Shown here in pieces: positions 1 to 8,326 of a DNA stretch of 58,740 nt; the first letter of the stretch is position 1; every line of letters starts with the position of its first letter. Position numbers and translations under genes: made by a program. Origin of the DNA: Paracoccaceae bacterium. GTDB lineage: Bacteria > Pseudomonadota > Alphaproteobacteria > Rhodobacterales > Rhodobacteraceae. The notes below the pieces were generated by a model. The model was not told the origin of the DNA, ran no database searches, and saw nothing but the letters and a program-made list of their open reading frames with translations. The stretch lies in the NCBI GenBank assembly GCA_020425125.1, contig JAGQRV010000006.1, forward strand, positions 135,795-194,534, read 5' to 3'.

Positions 1-146
1 TCGTGTGGGACGAGTTCCAGAACGGGTCCTCGCAGTCGCTCGCCAAGATCATGGTCGCGGTCCTGACCATCGGGATCATCGGTTTCCTGCTGGATCGGCT
101 GATGTACGCCATCCAGGCCGCCTTCACCTTCTCGAACAACCGGTGA
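1..146 (+). CDS. Nitrate ABC transporter permease, C-terminal end only (partial)
   Basis: Only the last 47 codons of this gene are in the window; it starts upstream of base 1 and stops with TGA at 144-146. The visible residues include a hydrophobic segment ([18 protein letters not shown]) typical of the last membrane helix of BPD_transp_1 permeases of the NrtB/SsuC type. The next gene, a double nitrate-type ATPase, begins 4 bp after the stop, so the two are almost certainly one transporter. Assignment to nitrate rests mostly on this neighbour and on the nitrate reductase genes downstream. Confidence 0.75.
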   Translation, partial: VWDEFQNGSSQSLAKIMVAVLTIGIIGFLLDRLMYAIQAAFTFSNNR

Positions 147-150
147 CGTC

Positions 151-1845
151 ATGGCGATCCTGAAATTCGACAACGTCTCCAAATCCTTCGGAGATGGCAC
201 CGCGCGGGCGGATGTGCTGAAAAACATCAACCTCGAGGTCCGGGAGGGCGAGTTCCTCGTGCTTCTGGGATTCTCCGGCACCGGCAAGACCACCCTGATC
301 AACCTCATGGCAGGGCTGGAAATGCCGAGTTCGGGCAAGGTCACCTTCAAGGGGCAGCCTATCGCCGGCCCCGGCCCGGAACGGGGGGTGATCTTCCAGA
401 ACTACTCGCTGATGCCGTGGCTGACGGTGGCGGGCAACGTCAGGCTGGCGCTCGACAGCGTGTTTCCCGGCATGTCCAAGACCGAGAAGGCCGAGAAAGT
501 GGCGCGCTACATCAAGATGGTGGGCCTGTCGCACGCCACGACCCGGCGCCCGGCGGAACTGTCAGGCGGCATGCGGCAGCGGGTGAACGTGGCGCGGGCG
601 CTGGCCATGAGCCCTGAGGTGCTGCTGCTGGACGAGCCGCTTTCGGCGCTCGACGCGCTGACCCGCGCCAACCTGGCGGACGAGATCGAGCACATTTGGG
701 AAGCCGACAAGAAGACCTGCGTGCTGATCACCAACGATGTGGACGAGGCGATTACGCTGGCCGACCGGATCATCCCGCTCAATCCCGACGGCACGCTGGG
801 CGAGTCATTCGCGGTCAGCCTGCCACGTCCGCGCGACCGGGCCGCGATGAACCATGACCCGGAGTTCAAGTCGCTTCGGGCCGCCGTGACCGGCTACCTG
901 ATGGACGTGGGCATCCAGGCCAAGGTTGCCGACACCAGGAGCCTGCCCAACGTCACCCCGATCCATGGACTTCCGCGGGCGGTGACGGCGGCGACGGCAG
1001 GGATGATCGACGAGCGGTTCCTCGACTTCAGCCAGCTGCACAAGGTCTACCCGACCCCGAAAGGGCCGCTGACGGTCGTCAAGGACTTCAATCTGAAGAT
1101 GAACAAGGGCGAGTTCGTGTCGCTGATCGGCCATTCGGGCTGCGGCAAGTCCACCGTCCTGACCATGGCGGCGGGCCTGAACACGATCTCGAAGGGTGCG
1201 ATCAAGCTCGACGGCCGCCATGTCGAGGGCGCCGACCCGGAACGTGCCGTGGTGTTCCAGTCGCCGAACCTGTTTCCCTGGCTGACCGCGCGCGAGAACG
1301 TCGCGATCGGGGTGGACCGGGTCTATCCCAAGGCCAGCCAGGCCGAGCGGCAGGAGGTGGTGGAATACTACCTCGAGCGGGTCGGGCTATCCGACGCCAT
1401 GAATCGCTCCGCGTCCGAGCTGTCGAACGGCATGCGGCAGCGGGTCGGCATCGCGCGCGCCTTCGCGCTCAGCCCGAAGCTGCTGCTTCTCGACGAGCCG
1501 TTCGGGATGCTCGACAGCCTGACCCGGTGGGAGCTTCAGGAAGTGCTGATGGAGGTCTGGTCGCGCACCAAGGTGACCGCGATCTGCGTCACCCATGACG
1601 TGGACGAGGCGATCCTGCTGGCCGACCGCGTGGTGATGATGACGAACGGGCCCGAAGCCACCATCGGCCGCATCGTCGAGGTGGACCTGCCACGCCCTCG
1701 GACCCGCAAGGCGCTGCTCGAGCATCCCGACTACTACCATTACCGCGAGCAGGTGCTGAGCTTCCTCGAGGAATACGAACACGGCGCCAGGCCGAAGCCG
1801 AAGGCCGCCGAGCGGCCGCAGGCCGCAGCCCTGGCCGCGGAGTGA
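151..1845 (+). CDS. Fused nitrate ABC transporter ATP-binding protein (NrtC/NrtD type, two ABC domains)
   Basis: 564 aa with two complete ABC cassettes in one chain, energising nitrate import at the inner membrane. Domain 1 (about 1-260) has Walker A GFSGTGKTT at 40-48, signature LSGGM at 137-141 and Walker B ending LLLDEP near 163; its H-loop reads ITNDVDEA, with Asn195 where His is expected. Domain 2 (about 290-564) has Walker A GHSGCGKST at 327-335, signature LSNGM at 424-428 and an intact H-loop VTHDVDEA (His482). LSNGM and the DSLTRWELQ stretch are, as I recall, usual for the ntrCD family. The start follows the permease stop by 4 bp with no clear Shine-Dalgarno, implying translational coupling. 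Paired N195 and LSNGM suggest one weak ATP site. Confidence 0.9.
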   Translation: MAILKFDNVSKSFGDGTARADVLKNINLEVREGEFLVLLGFSGTGKTTLINLMAGLEMPSSGKVTFKGQPIAGPGPERGVIFQNYSLMPWLTVAGNVRLALDSVFPGMSKTEKAEKVARYIKMVGLSHATTRRPAELSGGMRQRVNVARALAMSPEVLLLDEPLSALDALTRANLADEIEHIWEADKKTCVLITNDVDEAITLADRIIPLNPDGTLGESFAVSLPRPRDRAAMNHDPEFKSLRAAVTGYLMDVGIQAKVADTRSLPNVTPIHGLPRAVTAATAGMIDERFLDFSQLHKVYPTPKGPLTVVKDFNLKMNKGEFVSLIGHSGCGKSTVLTMAAGLNTISKGAIKLDGRHVEGADPERAVVFQSPNLFPWLTARENVAIGVDRVYPKASQAERQEVVEYYLERVGLSDAMNRSASELSNGMRQRVGIARAFALSPKLLLLDEPFGMLDSLTRWELQEVLMEVWSRTKVTAICVTHDVDEAILLADRVVMMTNGPEATIGRIVEVDLPRPRTRKALLEHPDYYHYREQVLSFLEEYEHGARPKPKAAERPQAAALAAE

Positions 1846-1948
1846 GTGTCATGCACACGCTCCGGTTTTCCGCCTGTCTCGCAACCGCTCGTCGCCGCGT
1901 GCCCGGCACCGGCACTGCGCAGTCGTGCGCTTTGAAGGACCTGAATCA

Positions 1949-2884
1949 ATGATGGATACCGTTCTCGACAAACCCCTGAAGACCTTCATCGAAGTGGCCG
2001 AGGTCTGGGTGCCCCAGGGCGACCGCCTGGTTCTGGATGCAGGCAGCTACGGCGAGTTGAACGACTTCGCCGCGGTATCAGGGCAGGAAAGCTTCGGCCG
2101 CGGCGAGGGTCTGCCCGGGAAGGCCTGGGCCGAGGCCCGCCCGGTGGTGCTGAAGGACTTCGAAGGATCCTACTTCAAGCGCACCGAAGCCGCGAAGGCG
2201 GCCGGGCTGACCAGCGCGGTCGCGGTCCCCGTCTTCGCCGGCGACGTGCTGAAGGCGGTGCTCGTCGTGCTTTGTGCCGATGACCGGAACCGAACCGGCG
2301 CGATCGAAGTCTGGGCCGAAGCCGACGGGCTGCTGACGCTCGACGACGGCTATTACGGCGCCGCGCGGCATTTCGAATGGGTGTCGCAGCATACCCAGTT
2401 CCCGCGGGGACAGGGGCTGCCCGGCGGGGTCTGGGCGGCGATGACGCCGATGCTCTTCCGCGATCTCGGTTCGGGATACCGTTTCATCCGCGCCGAGAGC
2501 GCGGGCGAAGCCGGACTGACGACTGGACTTGGCTTGCCGGTCCCGGTGCCCGGCAAGAAGACCTATGTGCTGACGCTGCTCTCGGCCCGCGGCACCCCGA
2601 TCGCGCGCCGGTTCGAGATCTGGGATGCGCGCGCGGCCAAGGTCGGCGCCGCCAAGGAGGCGGTGCTGGTCGACGGAATCTGCGCCCGCGAAGGCCCGCT
2701 CTGGGACGACGAGACCGAGCGCCGGGTGTCGGTCTGGCAGGGCGCGATCGGCAAGGTGCTGGGGACCGGACTGCCGGTGCTGGAAGACGGCACGCCGGGA
2801 TTGTCCGCCGGCTACGGCTCGATGGTCGGTCTGCCGATCTATCGGGGCGGGGAACTGGCCCACATCGTTGCCTGGTATTGTTGA
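1949..2884 (+). CDS. Triple GAF-like repeat protein of the nitrate assimilation operon
   Basis: 311 aa, no signal peptide or membrane segment. Three tandem GAF-like units are visible: about 16-110, 118-212 and 222-311. Units 1 and 2 are clearly related, each with a W near the start, a GxGLPGxxW box (52-60 and 154-162, 102 residues apart), an AGLT box (85-88, 188-191) and a hydrophobic strand; unit 3 keeps an E-I-W start and GTGLP near 272. The protein ends in Cys311. ATG at 1949 is chosen over upstream GTG 1925 because GAAGGA lies at 1934-1939; ATG 1952 is also possible. It sits between the nitrate transporter and nirB (13 bp gap). GAF folds often bind small ligands, so a sensory or accessory role is plausible, but the ligand is unknown. 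Confidence 0.75.
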   Translation: MMDTVLDKPLKTFIEVAEVWVPQGDRLVLDAGSYGELNDFAAVSGQESFGRGEGLPGKAWAEARPVVLKDFEGSYFKRTEAAKAAGLTSAVAVPVFAGDVLKAVLVVLCADDRNRTGAIEVWAEADGLLTLDDGYYGAARHFEWVSQHTQFPRGQGLPGGVWAAMTPMLFRDLGSGYRFIRAESAGEAGLTTGLGLPVPVPGKKTYVLTLLSARGTPIARRFEIWDARAAKVGAAKEAVLVDGICAREGPLWDDETERRVSVWQGAIGKVLGTGLPVLEDGTPGLSAGYGSMVGLPIYRGGELAHIVAWYC

Positions 2885-2897
2885 GAGGCTGACTACC

Positions 2898-5339
2898 ATG
2901 AAGAAACTCGTCGTCATCGGTGCCGGCATGGCCTCGGGCCGCGCGCTGGAACACCTGCTCGAAGCAGCACCTGACACTTACGAGATCACGCTGTTCAACG
3001 CGGAGCCGCGCGGCAACTACAACCGGATCATGCTCTCGCCGGTCCTGTCCGGCGAAAAGACCTACGAGGAGATCGTCACCCACGACGACGCCTGGTACGT
3101 CGCGAACGGAGTGACCACCCGCTTCGGCGAGAAGGTCGCGCGGATCGACCGCGACCGGAAGGTGGTCGTGTCGGAGACCGGCGACGAACTGGCCTATGAC
3201 AAGCTGCTGATCGCCACCGGTTCGAATCCGTTCATCGTCCCGCTTCCCGGCCACGATCTGGATGGCGTGATCGCCTACCGCGATCTCGAGGACACCAACC
3301 GGATGATCGATGCCTCCGGTATCCCCGGCGCCAAGGCCGTCGTCATCGGCGGCGGACTTCTGGGACTGGAGGCCGCGGCCGGGCTCAGGCTGCGCGGAAT
3401 GGACGTGACGGTGATCCACATCATGGGCCACCTGATGGACCGCCAGCTCGACGCGGCGGCAGGGTATCTCCTGCGCAAGGCTCTGGTCGATCGCGGGATC
3501 AAGGTCATGTGCTCGGCCAATTCTAAGGAGATCCGCGGCGAGGACGGCAAGGTCCGGGCGCTGCTGCTCGAGGACGGCACCGAACTGCCCTGCGATCTGC
3601 TGGTCATGGCGGTGGGGATCCGGCCCAACGTGGCGCTGGGGAAGGAGGCCGGCCTGGCTGTCGGGCGGGCGATCCACGTGGACGACCAGATGGTCACCTC
3701 GGACCCCGACATCCTGGCGGTCGGCGAATGCGTCGAGCACCAGGGGGCGATCTTCGGCCTCGTCGCACCGCTCTACGATCAGGCCAAGGTGGTGGCGCAG
3801 ACGCTTCTCGGCGAGGACGCCACATTCGTCCAGCGTCAGGTCTCGACCAAGCTGAAGGTCACCGGCTGTGACCTCTTCAGCGCGGGCGATTTCGCCGACG
3901 GGGAAGGGCGCGAGGACATCGTGTTCCGCGACCCGGCCCGCGGTGTCTACAAGCGCCTCGTCATTGAGAAGGACAAGGTGATCGGCGCCGTCATGTACGG
4001 CGATACCGCCGACGGCAACTGGTTCTACGGCCTCATCAAAGACGGTGCCGACATTTCGGAGATGCGCGAGACGCTGATCTTCGGCCCGGCCTTCCAGGGA
4101 GGGGCCGCTGCGGACCCTATGGCGGCCGTTGCAGCCTTACCGCCTGAGGCGGAGATCTGCGGCTGTAACGGCGTCTGCAAGGGGCAGATCGTGGACGCGA
4201 TTGCGAACGGCGCCGCCGATCTCGGGGCGGTCCGGGCGGTGACCAAGGCTTCGGCCTCCTGCGGGTCCTGCACGGGACTGGTCGAGCAGGTTTTGGCGGT
4301 GACGCTGGGCGACGCGTTCCAGCTGCCGGCGAGCCAGCCGATGTGCGGATGCACCGAGCTGACGCACGAGGATGTCCGCCGGCTGATCAAGGCGCAGGAG
4401 CTGAAATCGATGCCTGCCGTTTGGCAGGAACTGGGCTGGAAGACGAAGGACGGCTGCCATGTCTGCCGCCCGGCGCTAAACTTCTACCTGCTTGCCGACT
4501 GGCCGCTCGAATACACTGACGACCCGCAGAGCCGCTTCATCAACGAGCGCAAGCACGCCAACATCCAGAAGGACGGCACGTTCAGCGTCGTGCCCCGGAT
4601 GTGGGGCGGCATCACCAACCCGGCGGAACTGCGCGCGATCGCCGATGCGGCCGAAAAGTACGACGTGCCGACGGTCAAGGTCACCGGCGGCCAGCGCATC
4701 GACCTGCTGGGCGTGAAATCCGAGGACCTGCCCTTTATCTGGGCCGATCTGAATGCCGCCGGACTGGTTTCGGGGCACGCCTATTCCAAGGGGCTCAGGA
4801 CCGTGAAGACCTGCGTCGGCACCGACCATTGCCGGTTCGGCACCCAGGACTCCACCGGTCTCGGCATCAAGCTGGAAAAGGCGCTCTGGGGGTCGTGGAC
4901 GCCGCACAAGGTGAAGCTCGCCGTGTCGGGCTGCCCGCGGAACTGCGCGGAAGCCACCTGCAAGGACGTCGGCGTCGTCTGCGTCGACTCGGGCTACCAG
5001 ATCGGTGTCGGCGGGGCGGCCGGGATGGACGTCAAGGAAACCCAGCCGCTGGCACTCGTGCCCACCGAACAGGAGGCGATCGACATGACCGTCGCCTTTG
5101 TCCAGCTCTACCGCGAAAACGCCAAGTATCTCGACCGGCCCTACAAGTGGATTGCCAAGGTCGGGCTCGACTGGGTGAAGGACCAGATCGTTGCCGATCC
5201 TGACAACCGTCAGGCGCTGATCGATCGCTTCGCGGTCAGCCAGAGCGTCTATCAGAAGGACCCCTGGGCCGAGCATGCGGCCGAGCGGGCCGAAACCTAC
5301 ACCCCCATCGCCAATCTGACTCTGGAGGCTGCGGAATGA
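2898..5339 (+). CDS. nirB: Assimilatory nitrite reductase [NAD(P)H], large subunit
   Basis: 813 aa, the usual size for NirB, reducing nitrite to ammonium in the cytoplasm with NAD(P)H. The N-terminal FAD/NAD oxidoreductase part (about 1-300) begins with a VVIGAGMAS dinucleotide fold and has a second GGGLLGLEAA fold. It is followed by BFD-like [2Fe-2S] modules with CGCNGVC and CGSC, and CGC and CHVC pairs. The C-terminal half is a nitrite/sulfite reductase domain carrying the siroheme-[4Fe-4S] ligands CVGTDHC and CPRNC. ATG 2898 follows GAGAGG; the reading frame stays open further upstream but overlaps the GAF gene there. The stop overlaps the nirD start by 4 bp. Confidence 0.95.
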   Translation: MKKLVVIGAGMASGRALEHLLEAAPDTYEITLFNAEPRGNYNRIMLSPVLSGEKTYEEIVTHDDAWYVANGVTTRFGEKVARIDRDRKVVVSETGDELAYDKLLIATGSNPFIVPLPGHDLDGVIAYRDLEDTNRMIDASGIPGAKAVVIGGGLLGLEAAAGLRLRGMDVTVIHIMGHLMDRQLDAAAGYLLRKALVDRGIKVMCSANSKEIRGEDGKVRALLLEDGTELPCDLLVMAVGIRPNVALGKEAGLAVGRAIHVDDQMVTSDPDILAVGECVEHQGAIFGLVAPLYDQAKVVAQTLLGEDATFVQRQVSTKLKVTGCDLFSAGDFADGEGREDIVFRDPARGVYKRLVIEKDKVIGAVMYGDTADGNWFYGLIKDGADISEMRETLIFGPAFQGGAAADPMAAVAALPPEAEICGCNGVCKGQIVDAIANGAADLGAVRAVTKASASCGSCTGLVEQVLAVTLGDAFQLPASQPMCGCTELTHEDVRRLIKAQELKSMPAVWQELGWKTKDGCHVCRPALNFYLLADWPLEYTDDPQSRFINERKHANIQKDGTFSVVPRMWGGITNPAELRAIADAAEKYDVPTVKVTGGQRIDLLGVKSEDLPFIWADLNAAGLVSGHAYSKGLRTVKTCVGTDHCRFGTQDSTGLGIKLEKALWGSWTPHKVKLAVSGCPRNCAEATCKDVGVVCVDSGYQIGVGGAAGMDVKETQPLALVPTEQEAIDMTVAFVQLYRENAKYLDRPYKWIAKVGLDWVKDQIVADPDNRQALIDRFAVSQSVYQKDPWAEHAAERAETYTPIANLTLEAAE

Positions 5340-5671
5340 CCGACTGGATCGATATCGGACCCCTCGACGCCATTTCTCCGCGGGGCGCCCGCGTGGTGAA
5401 GACACGCGCCGGTTGCGTGGCCGTGTTCCGCACCGGAGACGACCGGGTCTATGCGCTCGACAATACCTGCCCGCACCGGGGCGGGCCACTGGCCGAAGGG
5501 ATCATTCACGGCGCCTCGGTCACCTGTCCGCTGCACAACTGGGTCTTCGACCTGGAGACCGGCATTGCCAAGGGCGCCGATTCCGGCAGCGTCGCCACGC
5601 ATCCCGCACGGGTCGAGGACGGCCGCATCTATCTCGACCTGTCGCAGCTCGAAAGCCGGAAGGCCGCATGA
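5336..5671 (+). CDS. nirD: Nitrite reductase [NAD(P)H], small subunit (Rieske type)
   Basis: 111 aa Rieske-fold partner of NirB. All four [2Fe-2S] ligands are present as CPH (45-47) and CPLH (64-67), unlike E. coli NirD, which lacks the cluster ligands; this subunit therefore probably carries a cluster. Start ATG overlaps the nirB stop (ATGA), and its own stop overlaps the nasA start in the same way, so nirB, nirD and nasA are translationally coupled. Confidence 0.93.
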   Translation: MTDWIDIGPLDAISPRGARVVKTRAGCVAVFRTGDDRVYALDNTCPHRGGPLAEGIIHGASVTCPLHNWVFDLETGIAKGADSGSVATHPARVEDGRIYLDLSQLESRKAA

Positions 5672-8319
5672 TGGCTGACGGCGTTCCGACCTCCCGGCCG
5701 GTCCGCACGACCTGTCCCTATTGCGGGGTGGGCTGCGGCGTCCTTGCGACCCCGGACGGGGCCGGCGGAATTGCCGTCAAGGGCGATCCGGACCATCCGG
5801 CCAATCTGGGGCGGCTCTGCTCGAAGGGCTCTGCCCTGGGCGAGACGGTGGGGAATGCAGAACGCCTGCTAGCCCCCCGGATCGGCGGGCGCGACGCTGA
5901 ATGGGAGGACGCGCTCGACCTGGTGGCGACGCGGTTTCGCGATACGATTGCCGCACACGGTCCGGACAGCGTGGCATTCTACGTGTCGGGCCAGCTTCTG
6001 ACCGAGGATTACTACGTCGCCAACAAGCTGATGAAGGGCTTCATCGGCTCGGCCAATATCGACACCAACTCCCGGCTCTGCATGTCCTCGACCGTGGCCG
6101 GTCACAAGCGCGCCTTCGGCACCGACACCGTGCCGGGCGTCTACGAGGATCTGGAACTTGCCGACCTCGTGGTTCTGGTCGGTTCCAACCTCGCCTGGTG
6201 CCATCCGGTGCTCTACCAGCGTCTCGTCAAGGCCAAGGCGGAGCGGCCGGACATGAAGGTGGTCACCATCGACCCGAGGCGCACCGCGACGTCGGATCTG
6301 GCCGACCTGCACCTTGCCATCGCACCCGGCTCGGACGTGGCGCTGTGGAACGGTCTTCTGGCTGCGATCGGCGAACGGGGCGCGGTGAACTCTGCCTTCG
6401 CGCGCGATCACGTGGTCGGTCTCGAGGCGGCGCTGGACGCTGCCAAAGCCACGGATCTGTCGGCGACCGGCCTGGACGGGACGGCGATCGCCGAATTCTT
6501 CCGGCTCTGGATCGCGACCGACAAGGTCGTCACCGTGTTCAGCCAAGGCGTCAACCAGTCCTCAAGCGGCACCGACAAGGTGAACGCGATCATCAATTGT
6601 CACCTCGCCACCGGCCGGATCGGCAAGCCTGGCATGGGGCCGTTCAGCGTGACCGGCCAGCCCAATGCAATGGGCGGGCGGGAAGTGGGCGGACTGGCCA
6701 ACATGCTGGCCTGTCATCTGGATCTGGAGGATGCCGCGCACCGCGCCGCGGTGCGCGAATTCTGGCAGGCTCCGGCGATGCCGGACCGGCCGGGCCTCAA
6801 GGCGGTCGATATGTTCCGGGCCGTCGCCGACGGGCGGATCAAGGCGCTCTGGATCGTCTGCTCGAACCCGGCGGCAACGCTGCCCGATGCAGATGCCGTT
6901 GCCGCGGCGATCGAAGGCTGTCCCTTCGTGGTGGTCTCCGACGTGACCGCGTGGACCGACACGGCGCGGCGCGCCCATGTGCTTCTGCCGGCCCTTGGCT
7001 GGGGCGAGAAGGACGGGACGGTGACCAATTCGGACCGCACGGTCAGCCGCCAGCGGACGACACTGGCGCCGGCGGGCGTGGCCCAAGCCGACTGGCGCAT
7101 TCTGGCCGAGGTCGGCGCCCGGATGGGTTGGAAGCGGCAGTTCGACTATCAGGGGCCCGCCGAGATCTTCCGCGAGTACGCCGCGCTATCGGGCATCGCC
7201 GCAGGGTTCGGACGCGATTTCGATCTCTCCGCGCTCGCCGAAATATCCGACCGCGACTATGCCGCCCTGGCGCCGGTGCGCTGGCCAGTGAGCGCGGCCC
7301 GCAGCGGCGGACGGTTCTTCGGCGACGGGCGGTTCTTTACCGCGGACGGGCGGGCGCGGATGCTGCCACTGACCGTGACGCCGCCGGCGGCCACGCCGAA
7401 TGCGGAGTTTCCCTTCCGGCTCAATACCGGCCGGGTGCGGGACCATTGGCACACGATGACCCGCACCGGGCTCTCACCGCGGCTGTCCCGGCACCTTGCC
7501 GAACCCTTCGTCGAGGTCCATCCCGAAGACGCTGCCGAGGCCGGGCTCGAGCCCGCAGGCATCGCCCGTGCCGAAAGCCCGCAGGGATCGGCACTCCTGC
7601 GGGTGCTGGTCACCGACCGGGTTCGCAAAGGAGAGATTTTTGCACCGATCCACTGGACCGGCGAGACCTCGGCGAAGGGCCGGATCGACGCCCTGATCGC
7701 CCCCGTCACCGACCCCCATTCCGGCCAGCCGGAAAGTAAGGCCGGGATCGCACGGCTGAGCCCATACGCCGCCGCATGGTACGGCTTCGCTGCCAGCGCC
7801 GAGCGTCCCGAGCCTGCAACCGGATACTGGGCGCTTGCGCGGACCGCCACGGGTTGGCAGGTGGAACTCGCGGACATGCAGACGCCCGAAAGCTGGGAAG
7901 CGTTCGGCCGCGGGCTCTTCGGTCTGGACGACGGGCATGATACCGTTGCGGTCATGGACCCGGCTCTGGGGGCGGCCCGGCTCGCCTTCGTCCAGGAGGG
8001 GCGCGTGGTTGCGTGCCTTTTTGCCAGCCGGACGCCGGTGGCGCTGTCGCGCGGGCATGTCTCGGGACTGATCGGCGAACCGCTCGATGGCGCCGTGCTC
8101 TCGGGACGTCCCGGCGCTGACCGGCCGGATCCGGGGCCGGTTCTCTGTGCCTGTCTTGATGTGGGAGTGAATACCATCGTGCGTGCCATCGAATCCGGGG
8201 AATGTCTTTCGGTCGCGGCGATTTCCGCCGCCCTGGGCGCCGGCAGCAATTGCGGGTCCTGCCGTCCCGAGATCCAGGCGCTGATCGATTCGCGGCGTCC
8301 GCGCATGGCGGCGGAGTGA
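5668..8319 (+). CDS. nasA: Assimilatory nitrate reductase, catalytic molybdopterin subunit
   Basis: 883 aa cytoplasmic enzyme reducing nitrate to nitrite. The N-terminus has the [4Fe-4S] motif with Cys16, Cys19, Cys23 and Cys51 (CPYCGVGC and LCSKG), followed by the molybdopterin oxidoreductase domain and a molydopterin-dinucleotide-binding domain near 600-720. A C-terminal BFD-like [2Fe-2S] domain is present (CAC at 827-829, CGSC at 862-865), as in NasA enzymes that take electrons through an added cluster. Two adjacent ATGs (5668, 5671) are both possible; 5668 gives the ATGA overlap with nirD. No separate NasB-type electron-transfer subunit is visible, so the electron donor is unclear. Confidence 0.95.
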   Translation: MMADGVPTSRPVRTTCPYCGVGCGVLATPDGAGGIAVKGDPDHPANLGRLCSKGSALGETVGNAERLLAPRIGGRDAEWEDALDLVATRFRDTIAAHGPDSVAFYVSGQLLTEDYYVANKLMKGFIGSANIDTNSRLCMSSTVAGHKRAFGTDTVPGVYEDLELADLVVLVGSNLAWCHPVLYQRLVKAKAERPDMKVVTIDPRRTATSDLADLHLAIAPGSDVALWNGLLAAIGERGAVNSAFARDHVVGLEAALDAAKATDLSATGLDGTAIAEFFRLWIATDKVVTVFSQGVNQSSSGTDKVNAIINCHLATGRIGKPGMGPFSVTGQPNAMGGREVGGLANMLACHLDLEDAAHRAAVREFWQAPAMPDRPGLKAVDMFRAVADGRIKALWIVCSNPAATLPDADAVAAAIEGCPFVVVSDVTAWTDTARRAHVLLPALGWGEKDGTVTNSDRTVSRQRTTLAPAGVAQADWRILAEVGARMGWKRQFDYQGPAEIFREYAALSGIAAGFGRDFDLSALAEISDRDYAALAPVRWPVSAARSGGRFFGDGRFFTADGRARMLPLTVTPPAATPNAEFPFRLNTGRVRDHWHTMTRTGLSPRLSRHLAEPFVEVHPEDAAEAGLEPAGIARAESPQGSALLRVLVTDRVRKGEIFAPIHWTGETSAKGRIDALIAPVTDPHSGQPESKAGIARLSPYAAAWYGFAASAERPEPATGYWALARTATGWQVELADMQTPESWEAFGRGLFGLDDGHDTVAVMDPALGAARLAFVQEGRVVACLFASRTPVALSRGHVSGLIGEPLDGAVLSGRPGADRPDPGPVLCACLDVGVNTIVRAIESGECLSVAAISAALGAGSNCGSCRPEIQALIDSRRPRMAAE

Positions 8320-8326
8320 AACCGGA

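Noticed and set aside
2625-5339. N-terminally extended nirB of 904 codons
   Set aside because: The first 91 codons overlap the GAF gene in another frame and have no homology; VVIGAGMAS should be at the N-terminus, which fits ATG 2898.
5413-8319. Apparent nirD-nasA fusion or extended nasA
   Set aside because: The extra 85 codons are an out-of-frame read of nirD. ATG 5668 gives a normal NasA with Cys16 in the first cluster motif.
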